DNA of 64,000 bases from Acanthacorydalis orientalis (lineage: Eukaryota > Arthropoda > Insecta > Megaloptera > Corydalidae), in the NCBI GenBank assembly GCA_034766995.1, contig CM068314.1:11271701-11335700 (forward strand). The letters are read 5' to 3'. How positions within the stretch are numbered: position 1 is the stretch's first letter; every line of letters begins with the position of its first letter. The notes under the pieces are model-generated. The model saw only the letters and a list, made by a program, of their open reading frames with translations, made no database searches and was not told the origin of the DNA. A program made the position numbers and the translations under genes. Positions 1 through 15,843 of this stretch are shown here, piece by piece.

Positions 1-479
1 CCTGTTGAGGCAGAAGTAACGAGACCAGTCGTAGAAGAAGCATCGGTTGCACCGATGAGGAGACAACCAGTAGCACCCCGCCGCATTCCTGTCAATACGC
101 TCAGACAACAGCAAGAAAGGCAATATACTACTGTTAAGAATGCGCAAAAGGTAAAAAATATTTCTAGTCACATATATAGTTCTCCAGTTGATCATTTTCA
201 ATTAATTTTAAAATATGTGTTTATTCTAAGTTGTGTTTAAATAAAAACAATAACAATCTCATTTTTTCATATATAATACATAAGTAATGAATGATTCATA
301 TAAAAAAGGAAATATTTTTTTAGGTACAAATTCAGAAGGTTTGCCAAACACTTAAAAAGAACTACCTAGATAGAAATAACAAGGCTCGTGAAGTCAATTT
401 TAGAAATCGACGGCAAAGACGTGGCGAAAGGTCTCAAGGTGCGTACCGGTCCAACGCTAACAATAATCGCAAGTGCTGA
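1..479 (+). CDS. C-terminal two exons of an unrecognised basic protein (partial)
   Basis: Two exons continue one frame. The first runs from the window edge to 150 and ends before GTAAAAA. The second runs from 324 after TTTTTTAG to a TGA at 477-479. The 101 visible residues are rich in Arg, Gln and Asn. The tail contains RNRRQRRGERSQG and ends in NNNRKC, a composition typical of nucleic-acid-binding or intrinsically disordered tails. The 5' part lies outside the window, so start, length and domains are unknown. I do not recognise the family. An AATAAA at 907-912 could end its 3' UTR. The two joined frames and consensus splice sites support a real gene; the function is not supported. Confidence 0.6.
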
Positions 480-906
480 GCAAGCCCAGCTCACTCGATC
501 TCAGGTCCAGCACTGTATGTTATCGTAATTGGATACTTTATGGAGTCATAAAAATATGTTTAGGTTGTACTGAAAAAATTTAATTTAATTGTCCACATTT
601 CTTTACAGACAAACTAAATTCAGAGCAGAACTAAATTTTACAATATTTTTTGATAAATTAACTATATTTAAAAATAATTCATTTCAATATTATTTTACCT
701 ATGTTTTCAAAACTATTAATTATATAGATGTTAAAATAACTAATAAATTATCAATATTCAAGTTGATATCAGTAAATACTGATGTTTTAGTTTCAAATAG
801 AGCTAAGGAAGTAAATTCAAAAGTATCTAATTACTGAAACGAAGTAATATGAAGACTGAAACACATGAACTCTCACAGATTTATATGTATATTCAAAATT
901 TGTTCA

Positions 907-912
907 AATAAA
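907..912 (+). terminator. Candidate polyadenylation signal of the left-edge gene
   Basis: AATAAA lies 428 nt after the stop codon at 479. In DNA this AT-rich the hexamer is common by chance, so the assignment rests only on position. Confidence 0.3.
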
Positions 913-1149
913 GTATTCAATTCAATCAAAATTAACCAAAGCACCACTTTGTGTTCAGACCTTCGAAATTGAAAATGTATAACTCTGATTAAGCAACTAG
1001 CATTATCAGGTTATAATAACTTTACAGTGCTGTGGCCCTTTTAATGCTAATTTTAGTAAAGTACACTACTTTCTCGTAATATGATTTTTACACATTGTCG
1101 AAAGTTTGTTTCTGTATAGTATATACAAACATACATACATAAAATTTAA

Positions 1150-1193
1150 GTATATATATATATACATATATATATATACACACATATATACAC

Positions 1194-1226
<33 letters not shown>

Positions 1227-1260
1227 CACATATATATATACATATACATACATATCTTAA
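1150..1260. repeat. Compound (TA)n / (ACAT)n microsatellite
   Basis: Runs of TA alternate with ACACAT and ACATAT for about 110 bp. Open frames over it on both strands encode only Tyr-Ile-type low-complexity peptides and are not genes. Confidence 0.85.
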
Positions 1261-2414
1261 CGTGAACATATACCATATATATGTATGTATATGTTTACAT
1301 ATGTACATTTATATATTAGCTTATTCGCAAACCACCAACATAGACACAAAACTATATAGTCGATACTAATGTTTTTTTCACATATAATTTCATTTAGAAA
1401 AAATATTGCACCTCTTTAAGATTGTCTAATACAAATGGGGCCAACATTAGTATATATTTGCATGTACTGCCTTCATAATTGTGTTGCCAATCTAAAAAGA
1501 AAGCATTAGAAATCGACTGTAGAAATGTAAACATTCATATTGGTTAATGGTGTCTTGATGAAAAAAAGATTTAATTTTAAAATGAATGAGCAACTGTCTC
1601 TATTTTTTATATCAGGACAGCTCAGTATTATTAGTGGATAGAATGGTTATTACAAAGAGTTACATAGGCTCATGGAATGCACATAGCATGTAGTTAAAAT
1701 GTATACACTTAAAAAAGTAAACGTTAATACATTTAAGAATTTAGTTTATTGTGAAACAGAGTTAATATGAAAGATATCGTTATATATTTTTTTATTTACT
1801 TGAATATAAATTTGACTACTACAAATTAAAAGAATATTGTTTATATTGTAAGAGGTAAATTTAATTTAATCTGTAAAAGATTAGAATATAGAAAAAAAAA
1901 TGCATGTTGTATGAATTTAATTAATTGACTAGATTCTTAAATGTTTGAAACTTTTTTAATAAGAGCCAACTTTCATCTTAAATGCAATTTATCGAGTTTT
2001 TTCTGTGTATTGTTGTTTAAAAGCATCATGTTTTAACGAGATATTTCGTTAATGAAATTGGTGTTTTTCTGTATATTGTATGTTTGAGGTGTCTTAGATA
2101 TATTAGAAATAGAGTGTTGTATTTGGCCAGTCATCAAGTAGAATAAGTTGTATTTAAAGGAATATATATGAGAATACTACATATATAAAAATACATTAAT
2201 GACACCTTTGCAAGTTGGCAGAGAAAAAATAACGACATCAATGTTTTAATTTTAATAAAAAAAAGCATAACACTTTTGACAATGTTTTGCATATACATTC
2301 TTTTCATGATTTAATAATTATCTGTACATTAAAAGAAATTATAATTTTATTTCTTTTGTATGTATATATGTGTGTATTTATATGATGGACATGTAAGAAT
2401 ATCAATTGTACATG

Positions 2415-2524
<110 letters not shown>

Positions 2525-5500
2525 ATATGTATATATGTAAACTACACACACATATATGCATAGATGTGTCTACTCTGTAGTTAATTATAAGAATTACATA
2601 TTAAGTGTTATAAAATCAGTAAATATCACAATTAATTGCAAATAATTTTTTTAAACTTCTGATTTATAATTTGTGCTTTGTATTATGTAATTTAAAGAAA
2701 GAATAGTTTTAAGCACTTGATTTAATAATTATGTGATCGCTATAAGTCAAATACTGCCGAACCACTTAATATTACTCTAATGCTATTTAGAGCTAATTGG
2801 TTCACTGAACACTTTTTTAATTTTATATTTAAATTTTATTTTTTAATTACTACACAAATGTAAATAAAATATATTTAAAAAGTACATGAAAATTATAAAT
2901 TCATATTATATATTTGTGATTCTATATACTTATAGACCAAATTAATTATATGATGGCTGTAATATGCAAATAAATGCTACCATAAAGAATAGTATTTAGG
3001 TTTTTTCTCATGGATAATATTACTTAAACAAAATTCATTCAGTGATGTATCTCTTCAATTTTTTCATTCTTTTTTTTCAATTTTTAGCTTTATTGTACCA
3101 TTTGGTATGCATTAATATAAAAACATAAATAAAATTTTTATTTAGTTTAAATATAATTTATTTAATAAAAAAAGATTGCTCACCATCTTCTGTTAAGCAG
3201 TTAAAAATTATACTAAATGATGATAAAATATTCTACTGCATTATTAAAAATAAGTTTAACTTTTAATAATTATTTAACATTGTAATGTTTACTGATAAAA
3301 AATGAAAGTGGCAATAAACAGTCTTGATCTTTGCATTATTTAATGATTAAAATTTTTAATTTTCTCAAAATAATTTTAAGAAAATTTAATATGAAGATCG
3401 AGTTTGTTAGAAATTATTTGATTTTATTGCTATTTACATTAAAAAAAATGCAACTTTATTAATATTACTGGAGTATTTTAAATAAAACCTAAATTCCATT
3501 AAAAAAATATAATATACAATTTAAAAGTGAAAAAAAATAATAAAAATTTTAACAATGCTTTGTTGTTCATTTAATAGAAATGAAATTTTGCATTTAATAA
3601 AATGTAAACATTAATTTTATTTACAAATGTTATATTGCAAACCGGCTTTGCTTTAGAGTCAAAACTTTAAAAAAAAATAATAATACAGACAGAAAATGAA
3701 CAACAAAAAAAGAATAAAGAATTCACTTAATGGTATAATATTTAGATTAATACTAAACATGTAGTTTTATTTTTCATATTTAAAAAAATTCAAAAAACTA
3801 AAAAGTGTACACACCAACTGTCTTATTTTTTATATATTAATGTCAAACATAATGAAAAATTAACTTATTTAAATATATTTTAGTCACAAACATAATGAAT
3901 GTTATATAAGACACATTTTACATGGGGATAAAACATTTTTTTTGTACGTTTATCTAGTGCATAGTGCCTTGCAGGGTAATAATCTTCTGCACGCTTATGC
4001 TTTGAAATATAACGTGTTATATAAACATGTTATAAATGTTATAATAAGTAAATGTAGTGCTGATGGAAGTTTAATATCATAATAAATATGTGGGGCACTG
4101 CTTATAAATAAATATAAATGAACTATTGTTTTTTTTTTAATAAACTCAAGAGTTTATTATTTACAAATGAAACATTATTTAAACATATATTAAAGAATAT
4201 TTGAAGAGATTACCACAAATTTATATTACATTTTGGTTCTTTCTTTACGAATTTATATATGAAATGTCCCTACAATGGTAAAATATTTTATTAATCTGTA
4301 TATATATGTACGTAAAAAATAATATAGATAGTCATAAAAAATCATGTTAAAAATATTAAGTGACCTACAAATATTCATTGACATAACTGAATATGAAACA
4401 TTATTTTTTTACTTCATAAAACACTTTAATTTTAATTGATGTCAATTTGTGAGTCACTTGTATTTTTGATGACTTTTAGACATTATCTTTTAATTAATTC
4501 TTGGAGGAGTAAATATATATATATATACACACACACATTACACATACACATATACAATACATATACACATACACCCCATCATAAATTCATATATCAATTT
4601 TTTTGTGATGAAAACAACTATTTAAAGTTATACTTTGATTTAATACGTTAACAACTTCGACAAATGCCTAATTTATACTCCTCTAAGGGTTAATGCTAAA
4701 CAATATGTTGGAATTTAATTCTTATAGAATTGACACAATAATGAAAGTCAATTTATCAAATTGCTATTAGTATGTAAACAGTTTGAGAATATGTCAGTAT
4801 AATTTGAATGGTTATAAGTTGTATTTCTTATATAATAATTATTATGTACTCAAAATGTGCGATCAAATATGTGGTATTGTTGTGTGAGATGTAGATTAAA
4901 AAAAAACATATATCGAATGGTAGATACATTTGTTTTTAATCACCGTTCGTGTAATTGAAATTTAAGTTAAGAGTTTAAAAGAAACATTATAAAAGAAATA
5001 TTATTAATGAATAGAAATACAAACTGTGAAAATATGAAAAAATTTATAAAAAATAAAATAAAATTTTGTTGAAGTTAATTGATTTATTTTATTTTTTCTC
5101 CTTAAATATAAAAGTATTTTAATCATTTGAAAAGGTTTATTTTTCATATATATATATATATAATTTTAATCTATAAAAATTACAAAATGTTAAAAATTGT
5201 AGATGAAAAGAACACTATTTAATATATATATATTTTGTCACTCCTTTTTTAACAAGTTTGTCTTGTTATGATTTTAATATTTTTAATTTGTAATTGAAAA
5301 GATTTGATTTTTAAATTAAAAATTCAGTCTATATTAAAAATTTATTGTAACATAATCAGCTGATTACATACAGTTATTATTTAATATCAGAATATATAAA
5401 ATGTTTAACTGAAATGTTTCCCATAAATAGATTTATATGCCTATATTGAGGTTACTTTTATATATTATTCTTTATAAAATTGACTACATTTGAAAAATTA

Positions 5501-5836
5501 ATCATTAAATAAATTGTGCTTTGCAAATTCAATAATACCTATAATCAATTTAGTTTTTACTTTATACATTAATTAAGAAGTATATAATTTAAGATTTACA
5601 TTAACTTATGCATTTACTGTATACATTATTAAATTTCTTTCGTATTAAACATTTTATTAATTTTGAATACATTATTATTGCGCACATTTTGACAATTAGT
5701 TCAATCTTTATAAAGGTAATTGAAATAATATAAAGAACAAATTCACCTCTATTTGAAACATTCAATGGGGTCAGCACATTGACATTACCGGACCATGTGC
5801 ACAACCTATAAAATATTATAATTCGACTTACCTAAA

Positions 5837-9858
<4,022 letters not shown>

Positions 9859-10239
9859 AATTTGAGGAAAAATATAGTTCTAATTGAGTTAAGAAATGAA
9901 AGTTCTAGAAATGATTAGAAAGTCAAATGTATTTTTATAAATAAAGCATACATGCACACATATATATCGTACCTACATTTTTATTAAATATATAACCATT
10001 ACTACCTAAAATATTTAAATATAACGCAACATTACTTTTTATTTACATGTATTTTTTTACAGTTCAAGATATTTTTATAAATACCTTTAATGTGTTAACA
10101 AATATTTTTTAAATATAATAATTACTTCCCCTGTATTACAAACTTAAATTAAATATATAATTAACTTGAACATGTGTTAATATCTAGTTATATTGAATTA
10201 AATTTAATGTAGTATAAAAATTGTATAATACATCTTTTT
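9859..10239. other. Convergent intergenic spacer with facing 3' ends
   Basis: This 381-bp spacer separates the stop codons of the BtpA-like gene (+) and the RhoGEF gene (-). It holds a plus-strand AATAAA at 9940-9945 and minus-strand hexamers at 9980-9985 and 10038-10043. The two 3' UTRs may therefore overlap. No coding frame is seen. Confidence 0.5.
9940..9945 (+). terminator. Polyadenylation signal of the BtpA-like gene
   Basis: AATAAA lies 82 nt after the stop codon in the short convergent spacer before the RhoGEF gene. Confidence 0.5.
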
Positions 10240-11271
10240 TCAATTTATTTTAAATACATTTTGCAAACTACTTTTAATAGACGAAAAAAAATGATGTACT
10301 CTTTTAAATAAACCTTCATCTTTCCCAGTAACTTGAATATTAAGCCCATAATTAATTTCTGGTAGTGTATTTTCTTTTACATCTTCATCACACTCATCTA
10401 GATTAGAGAGGGGTTTGAAATCATTACGCATAGGATATAATACATCTTTTGTTGGATTTTTATGACTAATGATGGTTGGTTTTGGTTTATATTTTCTGTT
10501 CACTTTTTTTTTATGGTTAAAAATATTTTTTTTACTGTTATCTGAATCACTATCTGACATTCGGTATACTTCTTCAAATTCCTAAAAATTATAACAATAT
10601 CATCTAGTTTAATCAGCATAAAATTTTCAAAAAATATTTATAAAACCTTGAAAGGCATTCGTATCCTTTTTTTTCGTGGCTGTCCTGGACTCAACATTTC
10701 TTGATCAAATTCTAATATACGATGCTTTCGTGCTGGTTTTCGAGAACTACTATCTTTTCTCAATGTTTTCCTACAGTTTACATATTCAGAAACAGCAGTT
10801 TGTATAGCTGTTATCCAACTTTCAACTTCCGAAGCTGATTCACAATAAAATATTAATGCTTCATTTTGACACGTAATCGTAAAAACACCTTTATTAGCTA
10901 CTTCAGTTATTTGACATTTATGTAAGGGTAAAATACAGCAACATTTTAATGAATTAGGTTCTGTCGGTTTACTTTTCATTAATTTACAATACATAATTAT
11001 ATCACTAAACAATATAAAATATCTTTTATAATTTTGAACACCAGTGTGTAACATTTTCATTACAAATCCTTCTTTTAATAAATGACGACCAGGTTTAATG
11101 AGATTCAGCTTATTGTTATACAAACATCTCTGAAGTTCAAGCAGTCGTTGTGAATTTTCTTGTTCTTCAACTAAACTATTTATATGGAATGCAGCTTGCT
11201 CCACTTCTTTTAATGATTCTAATTAATTAAATTTTATAAATATTGTTAAATTTCAAATTTAACTTTTCATG

Positions 11272-11313
<42 letters not shown>

Positions 11314-12151
11314 AATATATATATATATATATAAATATAACTTACTTAAAAGAGTGGAATAATCATCATGACTAGGTAACGTATAAGCTAGAACTTGTTT
11401 CAATAATAAACGGTACCTAGGAACTCGTTGAATAGGTGTGATAAGTAAGGCAGATAATTTGTTTGAAACTTCAGGTTTAGATTCCTGTTGTTCCAAAAAT
11501 TTACAAAATTCAGGATATTTATTTTGAACCTCCTGCAAAACATAAATTGTGATGTGTGTATGCATGTGTGTATATATATATACACACATATGATCACTTT
11601 GTTAACAAATGAATACACTTAATACCTGTAGAGTCAGTAAAGATTTTTTATAGTCATATGCATATAAAGAATATAATTTTAAAAATGGAGCTAAAGTCAA
11701 GAAAGCTGATGCTATATTTTCTGGATTATTTTTCACTTCTTTCAATAATTCTCTGTTAACATTATAAATACTTTCAATACTACCAAATAATGATGTATAT
11801 GCATCGTATGGAATTATTTTACTTTCAAACAATGGTTTCATGAAAAAGTTCATAACAAGTTCTAATTGCTGTATGTAAGTAATTTCAGAAGATAAGATTT
11901 CTTGAATTGCTTGTTGTCTTAATGATAATCTTTTACTTGTTTCATTTTGTAAATTAATATCATCCAAATCAGATAAAACTATAAGAAAAGTACAAAGTGA
12001 TAGCAAGATTATATAAATAAAAAATATATTTTAATATATTACCTTTCTGTCTGCTTCTAGAAGTTAATATATTTCTTGCATGAATATATTGTCGAAGTTC
12101 TGCACTAAAACTCAATTGTTCTTTTGGTGTTAATAATTCACTTAAAGACAT
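10240..12151 (-). CDS. Rho guanine nucleotide exchange factor with DH and PH domains, five exons
   Basis: Exons in transcript order: 12043-12151, 11626-11978, 11346-11532, 10647-11218, 10240-10581. They join to 520 residues starting MSLSELLTPKEQ. A Dbl-homology domain spans about residues 50-240. Its first conserved block is around QAIQEILSSEITYIQQLE, and its third block, ITPIQRVPRYRLLLKQ, lies near residues 185-200 in exon 3. A PH domain follows at about 255-365 (LKEGFVMKM...NYKRYFILFSDIIMY...ESWITAIQ). The C-terminal 150 residues are basic, Ser-rich and probably disordered. DH-PH proteins load GTP onto Rho-family GTPases at membranes or the cortex. The compact layout resembles ARHGEF39 or FGD-like exchange factors, but I cannot assign an orthologue or target GTPase. 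Confidence 0.88.
11275..11332. repeat. (TA)n microsatellite in a RhoGEF intron
   Basis: TA runs fill most of the 127-nt third intron (11219-11345) of the RhoGEF gene. Confidence 0.8.
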
Positions 12152-12614
12152 TATGGAAAGTAACTAAATTTGAAAAGATATTAGATTAAAGTTGTTTTAA
12201 CATTACTTTATTTAAACACCTGTTTCCTGAACTAAACTGTCAATTTAAATTTTAAAACGGCAATGACAGAGTAATCTATTGGCTGTGCACTGAACGAAAA
12301 TTATTTAACATAATAGGGATTTTTATGCTGTTTTAGATCAACATTTGGAAGTTTGCATATATTTGAAATAGACAGTCGAATGAGTGTAAATGTCATATTT
12401 TATTTTCTTTGCTATACCTATAAATAATATAAGAAATTAAATGAGTACATGTGTACATAATGTATATATGATTTACACATGTAATATTTATTTGTATAAT
12501 CTGCAATTTGCACAACAAAGGCATTTTAACCTTTTTTAATATCAAGTTATTGTCATTTTAATAATAGTTGTCAAAATTGTTCAAATTATTTTAACATGGA
12601 ATATATTTGACATA
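12152..12614. promoter_or_regulatory. Putative bidirectional promoter between RhoGEF and Prim2
   Basis: The start codons of two divergent genes lie 463 bp apart, so both 5' UTRs and promoters must be in this interval unless unseen upstream exons exist. It is AT-rich with a few GC-containing patches near 12250-12300. I do not see a reliable TATA box, initiator or named factor site. Confidence 0.4.
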
Positions 12615-14199
12615 ATGTTTTATTTGAAACCTCCTGCAGGCCAAATATATAAACACATTTTAGAAAAATGTTTATTTCAACGATATACGGTCCTGTCAAT
12701 GCTAGATAACAATCAAGAAATTACACAATTATTTGAATATTTGATTGATGGAACAGCATATGATAGAACTAGTCATTTTTGTTTTCGTTTACTTTCTGTT
12801 AAATATTCGAATTTGAATGATTTTTTCATAAGAAATGAGATTAAACTATTTGAATGCAGATTTAATGTAACAACAGTAAAATTTATTCAAAAAGAATTTA
12901 AAGTTATTGTAAAGCATTGTACTGAATTACTGGACAAGTGTAAATTTAATTTTAAGAGAATTTTATTAGCAGATTTAAAATATTTATGTGAGCAGTACTC
13001 AAATAAAAAGATTTTACAACACTTATTCAATTCTAAACATTTAGAAACCTGTAAAAAACTCAGTTTTAAAGGTGTGTGTGTGTATATATACATACATATC
13101 CATAAACAATTCATTTTCATATAAAATTTTTAGTTTCATTTACCACTTGCCTTTCATTAGTCAGGTCTCTTCAAGTTGATTTGAAACAAGGTCAAGCTAC
13201 TACATATTGTGGCCAGTGGAAAAATGTGTTAAAATCAATATTTGAAGAACATTTATATTTGGGTTTAAAAGAAATTGCTTTACTGGCTAATGAAGAACAT
13301 GTTTTTGATACTAAAGAATTTGAAGAATTAGAATCTCTATATACTAATGTGTTTTCAGTTCTTGAAAGTTACTCTAGAGTAAAATTATCTTTTAATGGTC
13401 TTAATGAAACATATGATAAATTTCCGCCATGTATGCAACATTTACATAATACTTTACTAAAAACACACAGATTGTATCATGAGGATAGGTAATAAAATTT
13501 ACTTTGTTTTGAAACTTAATATATAAACTTATTGTTAAATAACTTCAGAGTGTATTACATATAGTGTTAAAAAATATTCATTGTATAAAATGTTATTTGT
13601 AATATTAAATATAATGATTTTGTAAGTAGTTTGTTGTTATAATAGATATATTTGTTTAGGTTTAATTTAACACTATTTCTGAAAGACATTGGCATGCCTT
13701 TAGATGATTCAATTTTGTATTGGAGAAAAGAATATTCTAAAAAAACAAGAGGTTGTGGTTGCTCTCATAATTGGCAAGAAAATGAAAAAAAATTTGTTTA
13801 TAGTATTCGACATATGTATGGATTGGAAGGTGGCAGGAAGAATTACATTTGTAGGTCTTGTCAAAAATTACAGGTGTGGAAAATGAAACGTTTATAGTTA
13901 CTTTGAATATGTTTTATACCTTAAAGTATATTATACATTCCTTTTATTATTTTATTTAGGAAGGTTCTATCTCTGTAAGAGCAGAAGGTGGATGCCCATT
14001 TAAATATTTTGATGATAGTAAACTTTCAAAGATATTGGTAAACATACAGCCAGAAGAAAAAAATAATATTTTAAAAATAAGAAATACGGATCCCCTAAAT
14101 GCATGTAGGGTATTTTTTAAATATAGTAATAAAGAAAATGATATGAAGACAAACTGGGTTTCACCTGTTGAATACTATAAAATGTTATTACAAAAATAA
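12615..14199 (+). CDS. Prim2: DNA primase large subunit, four exons
   Basis: Exons: 12615-13071, 13161-13488, 13660-13873, 13960-14199, joining in frame to 412 residues. The N-terminal part begins MFYLKPP and contains the SHFCFRLLSVKYSNLNDFFI block that pairs with the catalytic small subunit. The C-terminal part is the iron-sulfur domain. Its four expected 4Fe-4S cysteines are at about residue 243 (FPPC), 329 (CRSC), 345 (GGCPF) and 382 (NACRVFF), with the SIRHMYGLEGGRKNY block between the first two. The protein acts with DNA polymerase alpha to make RNA-DNA primers at replication forks. At 412 residues it is shorter than the human protein (509). It lacks the usual basic N-terminal extension and the acidic C-terminal tail. 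The start is the first ATG in the exon, so an upstream exon is possible. Confidence 0.87.
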
Positions 14200-14730
14200 T
14201 ACTTATAAATTATACAGTTATATATTTTTATATAATTTTTTATTGAGCAATAATATTTGTAGAATATGAACATGAATTTATTTTTTTATTCATTTAGTCG
14301 TTCATTATTTGCACCTATATTTTCTCCCACTAATGAATGAAAAAAATAAAACCATTTCCATATTCTCTTGTATACAATTTTAAATCGGACATAAATATAT
14401 CAATAACATAACCATTATTATATATGAAACTTATTATGTAAGTTAGAGCAACAAAGCAATAACAAATAAAATTTATAATGTGATATAACTTGCAAAAAAT
14501 ATGTTCAACTAACATTATCACAGTAAACTTAAAATATTTTCTTTATAGTTATAACATTAATTTAATACAAAATTTACAATGTATACATTATACATATATT
14601 ATAATATACTTTCATACACCATTAAGATATGGAAATTAATGTACCTTTAACTTTATGTAAGGCATAGCGGATTTCTTATATACAAATATTTGAATGTTTT
14701 AAATATATAAATTGCTATTTTACTGGCTTA
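14200..14730. other. Convergent spacer between Prim2 and sls 3' ends
   Basis: The spacer is 531 bp and AT-rich. It contains a plus-strand AATAAA at 14345-14350 (146 nt after the Prim2 stop) and a minus-strand AATAAA at 14285-14290, suitable for the sls 3' UTR. If both are used the two transcripts overlap tail to tail. No coding exon is seen. Confidence 0.5.
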
Positions 14731-14924
14731 TTATTTGAAAAGTTGTTTTGCATAATACCATATTCTGAAGAAGTATTCGTCTCTTCTCAATAATGTACCA
14801 CGCGCGTACGAGTGAATATCTGCATCCATGTTGGCTTCCCGTAACCAAGATGTAGTTGTTTCTGTACTGTATGTTGTTGGTTCACGATCAGTTATTTCAG
14901 TTCTGGCTTCTTCCACGTCTTCTT
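14731..14924 (-). CDS. sls: sls last exon: C-terminal tail
   Basis: This exon encodes about 64 residues after the last FnIII domain. The start is Glu/Thr-rich; the end has a basic-aromatic tail, [20 protein letters not shown], and then TAA. The preceding AG is in ACTGTACAG and the phase fits the donor at 15888. The dense aromatic end is unlike the rest of the protein and may be a docking motif, but no partner can be named from sequence. Confidence 0.85.
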
Positions 14925-15795
14925 CTGTACAGTTAATGTCATTTTAGAACATGCTTTATTGACTTAATTACAATTGTATTATAGTTTAAATACAATTGCA
15001 TTTAAAGAAATAGTTAAATTCATATAAAATGGAATGAATAGCATACTACAAACAATTTTCATTTTAATTATTCATATTCTAATATTAGTCAACAGATGAC
15101 TGATTATGATCATTTACTGATTGTATATTTTTTCACAGATGAAATCTCATAGATCACAAAATGTTGTTATTAATGTTCAACAATTGTTTATTGTTCGATT
15201 TCGTTCGCCTACGTAATTTTGAGTGGAAGGGATAGAAAAAAATGTCTGTACCATAGATACTTTATCTATGGTCTGTACTATCTGAAGATGGTAGCATAAT
15301 TATTGAAACGCGCATAAGCAACAATCATATATGATTAATGATCAATTATCAAATATCTTTTATGATAAAAAAAATTCATTTGCGGAAACAAAATTTAAAG
15401 TATAAGCCATTAAATATAGTTATCACAAATTTTGTTGAACATTTTAGTTCTTATTGATAAACAAGGATAAATGTGTAAACTAAGCATAAATTCTGTTTGT
15501 CTTTAAAAATGTAATTTATAGCGTTGAGTAGTCGAAACATTGACATATCTTGCTAGTCAAATCTCGATGTGTCAACTAAATAATTTGTGTTTATATTTAG
15601 TGCAGTTGTTTAATCAAGATCGTTGTACATTGGAGATGGATAAACAATTGCAAGATATTTATTTTTGTTTTAAATATGTACAGTGAAAATAATAAAAAGG
15701 TAAGATTATAATTACTTATTCTTTTTTAATGCATTAAATAGTATGCAAACCTAAGCAAAATTTAAAAATATTTTCAATAAAATCATTTTAAAATG

Positions 15796-15843
<48 letters not shown>

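Noticed and set aside
589..837. Small plus-strand frame of 82 codons
   Set aside because: Follows the stop of the left-edge gene, has AT-driven composition, no splice support and no recognisable motif; most likely 3' UTR.
1066..1369. Tyr/Ile-rich small frames on both strands
   Set aside because: Translations of TA and ACAT microsatellites.
14330..14521. 63-codon minus-strand frame between Prim2 and sls
   Set aside because: Hydrophobic AT-driven translation in a region that should be 3' UTR of both genes; no splice or motif support.
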